Positions 58,086-64,000 of a DNA stretch of 64,000 nt are shown in pieces. The notes below the pieces were generated by a model. That model was not told the origin of the DNA, did no database searches, and saw nothing but the letters and a program-made list of their open reading frames with translations. This DNA comes from Hymenoscyphus infarciens (lineage: Eukaryota > Ascomycota > Leotiomycetes > Helotiales > Helotiaceae), in NCBI GenBank assembly GCA_001414345.1, contig LLCB01000126.1:1-64000 (forward strand). Reading direction: 5' to 3'. The position numbers were made by a program, and so were the translations under genes. Position 1 is the first letter of the stretch. The number at the start of each line of letters is the position of its first letter.

Positions 58086-59538
58086 TAAAAGCTGACCTGG
58101 GTTTTCAGGACTTCTCTTTATGGCAAAGGTTCTATTTGGGTTCGAGCTTGATGTGTGAGACTGAGAAAGGCAATTGTAGTCTCAAGCGAAAGGATTGAGA
58201 AGTGAGGGATCCCATGAGATGGTGGTGGAAGTTGGTGTAATTGTAATGTTGAACAGAGGTCTGACAGTGATAATTTGAGTACGAGTCCCGACCAAGGTTT
58301 CTAGTACACCTGAACACTATATGACATTATGCTGGAGCGCCTAGAAGAACTAAGTCGATCCAATAGGGTATGTTCATATGATGACTTGAATTTTCAATAG
58401 AAAATTTTTGATTAAACATTTCTTTTAAGTTAACTTATTGTATATCACTATGCGAAACTTTTGAACAAATATATTGTAACGGGTGTACGAAATAACGACA
58501 ATAGGGCTCTTACAGTGGTGAATACGTGTCCCCAGACTTGCGCACCGAAACTTTTATATCGATAAATTATCGATACTCAGCTCTTAATATAAATCGATAC
58601 TTTTTCGCTCTAATACAATTAACGCGCTATATCTTCAGCAAAAAAGAGACGATTATCGATATATCTCGGCTTTTTAAGCTAGTGGCTCTTCATAGTAAAT
58701 ATAAATCATATGATATAGTTTTTTCCCTAAAAGCTAATTTTCTTTTATATAAATGCTATCTCTATAAATCCAGATTAATTATTTAAGCGAACTAAGCACT
58801 TACTTAAAGTATATTACTAAATTAGTTTAATAAAAAGAATGTGACTTTGCTTAAAGTCGAGTCTATAGATTCTATAGATTCTATTAGCTATTCGCACAGA
58901 TTTACTATTTAGCGATCACATAACTCGCGATATCCAATATATATTCTCAGTTAAGTTCTACTTGCTACAACAATTGTCAGAGACCCAGACCCCCTCGAAA
59001 TTTTATCGATAGTATCAGTGCCTAAGCCTACGTGTCTAGCAACTAACTAGTCCAGTGAAACGATTCTGGAACTTCCTCATATAAAACCATTCAAGGCCAG
59101 CTTTATTCTGGAATCGAATTATCCAGAGAAAGCTTCTCTAGAAACGATATCCCAAGACTTATTTACAGTATCAAAGCTTGCGGTTCACTTGGAGTTCAGT
59201 GGTGGAAAAGTTCCGTGAACGAAGAGCTTGCTTAGATACTTTTTCGGCTCCATAAACCAGACGAGTTCCACTGGAGGTGAGGGAAGAAGATTTGACTCTT
59301 TTTTCCCCCTCAAACAACGAACAACCTCCTGATTAGATATATACTTCGAAAGAGGTAAGTAAAGTAGAATAAACGTATAATCTATAACAACCAAGCTCCC
59401 GCCCTCCCAATCTTCCCTAAATTATATACCCAACCCCAATCTTCTCAAAACCGTCCTTGGACCCACCAAGACCCTTCCAGTTTTATATCCCAATCGACGG
59501 AAAATGATAACATCCCAAAGATATCTCCCAAAAGAAAA
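58086..59538. other. Intergenic region with a possible solo LTR
   Basis: Contains an AT-rich patch described separately at 58,475-58,972. The rest has no open frame with motifs; the frame at 58,526-58,786 lies inside the repeat. Confidence 0.4.
58475..58972 (+). repeat. Possible RIP-altered solo LTR
   Basis: The block starts TGTAACGGGTGTACGAAATA and ends CTTGCTACAACA, so it has the TG...CA ends and ~0.5-kb size of a retroelement LTR. Base composition drops sharply inside. ATCGATA occurs at least four times at 58,552-58,655. No 5-bp target duplication was found (TATAT before, ATTGT after), which weakens the call. Confidence 0.35.
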
Positions 59539-61557
59539 TCACGATGGGACACCTTCATAAATAAACCCATTATCACCCCTCTTCTTGCTCCTCTTTTTAA
59601 TCTTATGATTCCCCCTCGCCTTAACAAAGATTGTCAAAGCCGTAATGATCAATACTATGGTCGCTCCGATAGTAGGTACCTTGTTCATTCCCGTTAGTTT
59701 TCGTCTCACAACCTCCAACCCTCCAAACATTCTCACACAAAACACAGAGCTAGAGAGGGGAGGTGGACAAAACTCACAAGAATAATCCTCTTCCTCAGAA
59801 ACTCCTCCTCAACACCGCCAATCTTCCACAAACACCCCGCCTCACTCCCCCCAGTAACCCAACACCCCATCTCATCCAACTCATTATAATCAACCCATAC
59901 CTTCCCTCCACCTTCTCCATTACCCCCTAGCCTTGCCCTCGCAACCCCAAACAAATAACTATTCTCCAACCCAGTCCTCGGAGCCGCAAAGCTGTATCCC
60001 CTCCCACAACCCCCCTCGGCATCAGCATAAACCCTCGTCGTGGCACTAAGTGTCCAATTCCATGGTTGTCCCGTAGCACGACAAGCTACGTATTGACTGG
60101 TGGTGCAATCGGAGTTTGCCCAATGACCGGAGGTGGAAGACATGGTTGCGCAGTGGAAGGGGTTGGTTTTGTTTGTGGTTCCGGCACTTGTGGTGTTATA
60201 AGATCGAGGTTCTCCTTCTGCCCAAGACCATATGGCGGCTTGTGTGTAATTTTTGTAAGGGAGGAAAGATTGGAATGTCGTTGTATCCCGTGGTAACGAA
60301 GTATTTAGAAAGGGTGAAAGTCCACAACTCGGCGAGTTTCGAGTGAGATTGAGGAGAGGCCCAAGATCTTCTCCAATAGTAGTAGGAAATGTGAAGTCCA
60401 GAATTGTGGAAGCCTCAGCCCAAGAAGTATTGCCCCCCAACCCAAAGTTAGAACTCGAGTTCCGGAATAAACATCCCTCAACAATTTCCCCATTCGCCGT
60501 CCCCGTAATGTTCCTTTCATTCCTCAAATACCCAAAGGGGAAAATTGTCTCCTCATCATTAGTAAAATTGTACCCACCCATCTGAGGACCCACATCCCCC
60601 CATCCAAGTAGCAACCTCTTCTCGCTATAAAACTCCAGAAAGCTAATACTGGGCCATCCATCAACCGTAGAAGCTATTTTGAATTCGTCCAACGAGATAT
60701 TATAATAATCTGATGTGGGTCGATATTTTTCTGCTACCGTGTACCAACTTCCATTGATATTTGCTCTTTCTGAGGCCAGGTTTTGTGGGGTGTATATTAC
60801 ATCTGAGAGGTTGGATTTGAATATCTCGCTCAGAAATTTCGAGTCCGAAGGAAGTTGGGAGGGGGTTGGTGGTGGTGAGAGGGGGGTGGATATGTTTGTG
60901 GAGGCGTGGATGTTGATGTAGATGTAAAGTAAGTGAGCGGCCAGTGTCGTATCGGTTTTTGAGAGGTAATCCGACAACAAACTCGTGAATTTCGTGAGGG
61001 TGAAATCCGAGGTACAATTGTAAGTCCCCGTTGGAGAGACCTCAATATTTTGATTTCCAGAGTGACTCGAGGTAGTCGGTAAAGATGCCGAGGAACTTGT
61101 CGTTGAAGCGGTAGTATCAATACTGCTTGTAGTCGTACCAAGTTGTCTCCCATCCAACCCCCCTTTAAAAGCCGCACTCGACCCTCCAACACCCCCCCCA
61201 AACCACGGACAAAAACTCCAAGTCCCTCCTCCACTATCCCAATAAAAATCTACTTCAAGCCGGCGAAAACCGACAGCAAGTAGATTGCTCAAACACTTCC
61301 CCAAGTCGCCGCCATATCCACAAACAGCACTCACCGAGACCCCCGGCTCAGTGATGAAATTAATGGGAATTCTCAGACCGAGATCTCTTTGAGACTATGA
61401 AAGGTTAGTAAGCTAGAACCAACCAAAAGGGGGACTGAAGTATGAGAGAGTTTGTGAGAAGATGCGAGAGAGTGAGAGATTAAGAACCCACCAAAACAGC
61501 AGTCGCCCCCTCATTCCTAACCTCAAGTCCCCCATCGGGAGAATAACTCCCACTCAT
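59539..61557 (-). CDS. MTC6: Maintenance of telomere capping protein 6
   Basis: A fungal membrane glycoprotein. Yeast mtc6 mutants interact genetically with the telomere-capping mutant cdc13-1, but its biochemical role is unclear. Exons 61,557-61,492, 61,394-59,778 and 59,679-59,539 give 607 residues. MSGSYSPDGG leads to the family block SQRDLGLRIPINFITEPG and CLSNLLAVGFRRLEVDFYWD. The luminal part is Ser/Thr-rich with many NXS/T sites. A C-type-lectin-like stretch (SGHWANSDCTTSQYVACR) lies near residue 450. The last exon supplies the single membrane helix (VPTIGATIVLIITALTIFV), a basic tail and the family's terminal EGVPS. The second intron is easily missed: reading through it gives a false end without the membrane anchor. 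A TM-bearing upstream ATG at 61,662 is rejected because family members start at MSxxYxPD. Confidence 0.9.
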
Positions 61558-62598
61558 CTCCACCAGTTCTCTCCTCTTTCTCGCATACCAAAAAAATAAA
61601 TAAAAAAATAACCCGGCAATTCTCCTCCGTACTCGTATGAAAAGGAAAAGTGCGGATATCACCTAATCATCATCATCGGATAACCCGGAAAAGACAACCC
61701 ACCCAACAAATCATCAAACAAGATCTCAATCCCAATCCCCAGTATTACTTCTCAATTACCAAAATTATCATTATCCGAGGCTCCCGGAACACAACCAATT
61801 GTGAGTCAAGGTTGATTGGGCAAAGAAAAAAAAGGTTAAAGACCGTGACGTTGGGCAAGTTTTCTAGCGTCCCAATGCGCTCGCTACAGAGAAGGGGAAC
61901 AGGCTGAGACGCAAAATCGGGCCCCGTCCCCGGCGCCAGTTAGGCCACGGGGCACTTAGTGAGAGTTGGAGCAGGCAGTACTCACGACAGCCACAAAACT
62001 CAATTGGACATGGTTGGGTGGACATTTTCGAAATTTTTAATTTGTTTTGTTCTACTCTATCAGAGTTTTATTTTCACCCCATTTTCCCTCGTTCATAAAC
62101 CACCACCCCTTCATCAATCATCCACGTCACCACCTCATCACAGCCCCCCAATCCAGTCCAACCATATAACCACCCCAACGGCCCAGCGGGTCCCACTACC
62201 ATCCATCCCTAAAAGAGGAGAGAGGGAAGAGAAGAGGAAAAGGTATCCTAACATAAATAAAAAAAAGAACCCAGACATGAATTAACCAATACACCCCCCT
62301 CCCAACTCCCTCCAAATCCCATCATAATGGCATCATTACAACCATGAAAAAAAGAAGAAAAAACCCCAGCGATAGGTCGCTCAGTAAACCTCTAAAGGCA
62401 GTCCTTCGCAAAAATGCAAATCAGATCTTGTGGTGTTGTACATATAAAGTAAAGTAAAAAGAAAAACAGGAAAGGAAAATGGTTGCAAGAGTTCTTGCGA
62501 TATATGGTTCTCTTCAGAAAGAAATGAAGAAAATAGGGTATTATGTTCAAACGGATTGGTACAACAGAAGACAAAAGAAAATCTGGCTTTTTTCGAAG
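61558..62598. other. Intergenic region
   Basis: MTC6 promoter and 3' flank of the disordered-protein gene. C-rich and A-rich simple stretches (62,080-62,300) give overlapping frames without motifs. No gene was seen. Confidence 0.4.
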
Positions 62599-64000
62599 TC
62601 AAGAAGCCATCGAGTTTCTATATCGAAGATGAGGTGTCGATGCCTTCAACATAGCAGCATTCTGCGGCGGCGGTAAAGGTGGCAATGCACATCGTGGCGG
62701 TGGTGCCGGAGGTGGGCCAGTAACCAAGACCGGCAGACTTTGACGTCCTGCAAGCTTCTTCTCCTTCAATGGAACGCGGTGTGCTGATGGCGGAGTAGGT
62801 GGTTTTGAGCTTGCTTGTCTAGCCCTTAAGTTCGAGTTTGAATTCAATGCCCTCAGAGCATTTGCTGTAGCTGATTCATTCGAGATGACACGAGATTTTA
62901 AAGACACTTGACTCAGGTTGTGAGAAGTATAGAGTGGCGATTCCTCAGCTGTCCGTACTTGCATGCTTTTTGGACGACGAAGTTCGCCATGGGTATGGGA
63001 GGATACTATGTATCCGTCAGAGCTTTCGTTTTCGACGGTCAAATGATTAGAGTTGGTCATGGCCCCGATATGTGGTGCAGTTAGAAGAGGAGCTACGATT
63101 AAAGGAGCTTTCACATCCGGGCTCTTATAATTTCGTGGATCGCCGTTTATGTCGTTAAGTGTCTGCATACTCGAGTAGCGTCGAGGAAATTGAAAGTCCA
63201 TGAATGTGTCCTTATTGGAAGAGCTTTGTGGCATGAAGCTTGATCTGCGGTCTGAGTTGGATTGCCGACTGTAACTATCCGCAATTGATGGCTTGATCTG
63301 GGGACTATCTTCGACCGCAGATTGGAAGACAAGAGTAGTTGTGGTAAGTCTTGAAGTATAATGTGAGGGCTCCGACGGAATATCTGGCAATGCCTTATCC
63401 TTTCGCTCGGGCGAAGCTGTTGTAACGTTCGGTGGAGTTAAAAAATCCGTTCCAGTATAACTAAGTGGAGGGCCTCTGGCAGCAGAGAATTTCTTGGCAG
63501 ATGGGAAACTGAAGTTCGGTGTCGTAGGAGACTGCGATCGAATAGGGCGGGACTGACTACTGCCATAAGTAGAATGAGGTCTGTATTGACTTGGCGTATT
63601 GGCTTCAAGAACGGGAATAGGCATGGTCTGCATAGATCTTCGACGTTCGTTTATTGCTGAAGCATTTGGACCTAGCCGTGCATCTTCAATAGATATCTTT
63701 GGAGGATGGTAATCATCTAAAGTAGAACAGCTCTCCCTCGTGGGTGAAGTAGAAGGAGACGAGCATTGTGATGTATACAAAGTCCTTTGCCCAGAACTCA
63801 TCATCGAAAATCGATTTGTGCTTTCTTTCAAGAATTCCAGATGATGTCCATCGTCACTGTCTGCAACCGAACCTTGGATATAGGAATTCTGACGTTCTAT
63901 GAGATCGGGGTGTGTTTCTTCGTAACTTTCTTCACCCGGGCTATCGTTCCACGGAGATGTTGGACTTGTCGGGGAGGTGGGACCGGAACGCTCTGGACTT
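62599..64000 (-). CDS. Disordered Ser/Pro-rich protein, N-terminal part outside the window
   Basis: Function not recognised. The frame is open from the window edge to the TGA at 62,599, about 466 codons, so the start lies beyond 64,000. It is almost wholly low-complexity: Ser/Thr/Pro-rich, with SPTSPTSPW near the edge, ALPDIPSEPS, RPKSMQVRTAEESP and SKPPTPPSAHRVPLKEKK. A proline-rich block, PPPAPPPRCALPPLPPPQ, sits close to the C-terminus and could bind SH3 or WW domains or profilin. Many SP/TP sites suggest phosphorylation. No intron is needed in the visible part. The missing N-terminal portion probably carries any folded domain. Confidence 0.7.
   Translation of the reverse strand, partial: SPERSGPTSPTSPTSPWNDSPGEESYEETHPDLIERQNSYIQGSVADSDDGHHLEFLKESTNRFSMMSSGQRTLYTSQCSSPSTSPTRESCSTLDDYHPPKISIEDARLGPNASAINERRRSMQTMPIPVLEANTPSQYRPHSTYGSSQSRPIRSQSPTTPNFSFPSAKKFSAARGPPLSYTGTDFLTPPNVTTASPERKDKALPDIPSEPSHYTSRLTTTTLVFQSAVEDSPQIKPSIADSYSRQSNSDRRSSFMPQSSSNKDTFMDFQFPRRYSSMQTLNDINGDPRNYKSPDVKAPLIVAPLLTAPHIGAMTNSNHLTVENESSDGYIVSSHTHGELRRPKSMQVRTAEESPLYTSHNLSQVSLKSRVISNESATANALRALNSNSNLRARQASSKPPTPPSAHRVPLKEKKLAGRQSLPVLVTGPPPAPPPRCALPPLPPPQNAAMLKASTPHLRYRNSMAS

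Noticed and set aside
12837..62598. Secondary-metabolite gene cluster
   Set aside because: No polyketide synthase, peptide synthetase, terpene or DMAT synthase, or RiPP-tailoring gene is present; the regulator and membrane protein alone do not make a cluster.

Overview
The window looks like nuclear DNA of a filamentous ascomycete (Pezizomycotina), possibly of the Leotiomycetes; the class is a guess. The gene-rich parts hold multi-exon protein genes with short introns (about 46-98 nt, GT...AG, often with a CTRAC branch point) and typical fungal families: Zn2Cys6 and GATA factors, a PTH11-like receptor, MTC6 and a DUF2415 protein. The gene-poor parts are AT-rich, TpA-rich and full of broken repeats, the usual mark of repeat-induced point mutation (RIP).

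Region by region. 1-12,000 is a repeat graveyard: a 6.2-kb structure with two inverted arms of 1.6-2 kb, RIP-altered LTR-like repeats, and at least two families of small inverted-repeat elements. 12,232-12,548 is a tiny intron-rich gene encoding short repeats, next to a Zn2Cys6 factor (14,715-12,837, minus). An F-box-like protein (17,099-15,426, minus) and a DUF2415 WD40-like protein (20,546-18,213, minus) follow. The DUF2415 gene shares a 0.66-kb divergent promoter with mitochondrial Hsp70 SSC1 (21,209-23,404, plus). Then come eIF3g/TIF35 (24,720-25,755), a PTH11-like membrane protein (28,484-29,885) and an AreB/ASD-4-type GATA factor (33,393-35,371), all on plus.

37,502-40,275 is a Tc1/mariner-type element with a second one inserted beside its right terminal repeat; both are RIP-killed. 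Glycogen phosphorylase (43,842-40,809) and a group III G-alpha (48,028-46,708) follow on minus. A third dead DNA transposon (49,761-51,358) and a 285-bp MITE carrying telomere-like repeats (52,662-52,946) separate these from a small unknown gene (54,762-54,187), an L-2-hydroxyglutarate dehydrogenase-like flavoprotein (56,832-55,478), a second small unknown gene (57,715-58,085, plus), MTC6 (61,557-59,539, minus) and the 3' part of a disordered-protein gene that leaves the window at 64,000.

The genes do not form a biosynthetic cluster. Several have signalling or housekeeping roles (cAMP-type G-alpha, PTH11-like receptor, nitrogen-type GATA factor, glycogen breakdown), but nothing beyond proximity links them. 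Exon structures were inferred by hand from splice signals and unbroken reading frame; no transcript evidence was available. No tRNA, rRNA or CRISPR was found.
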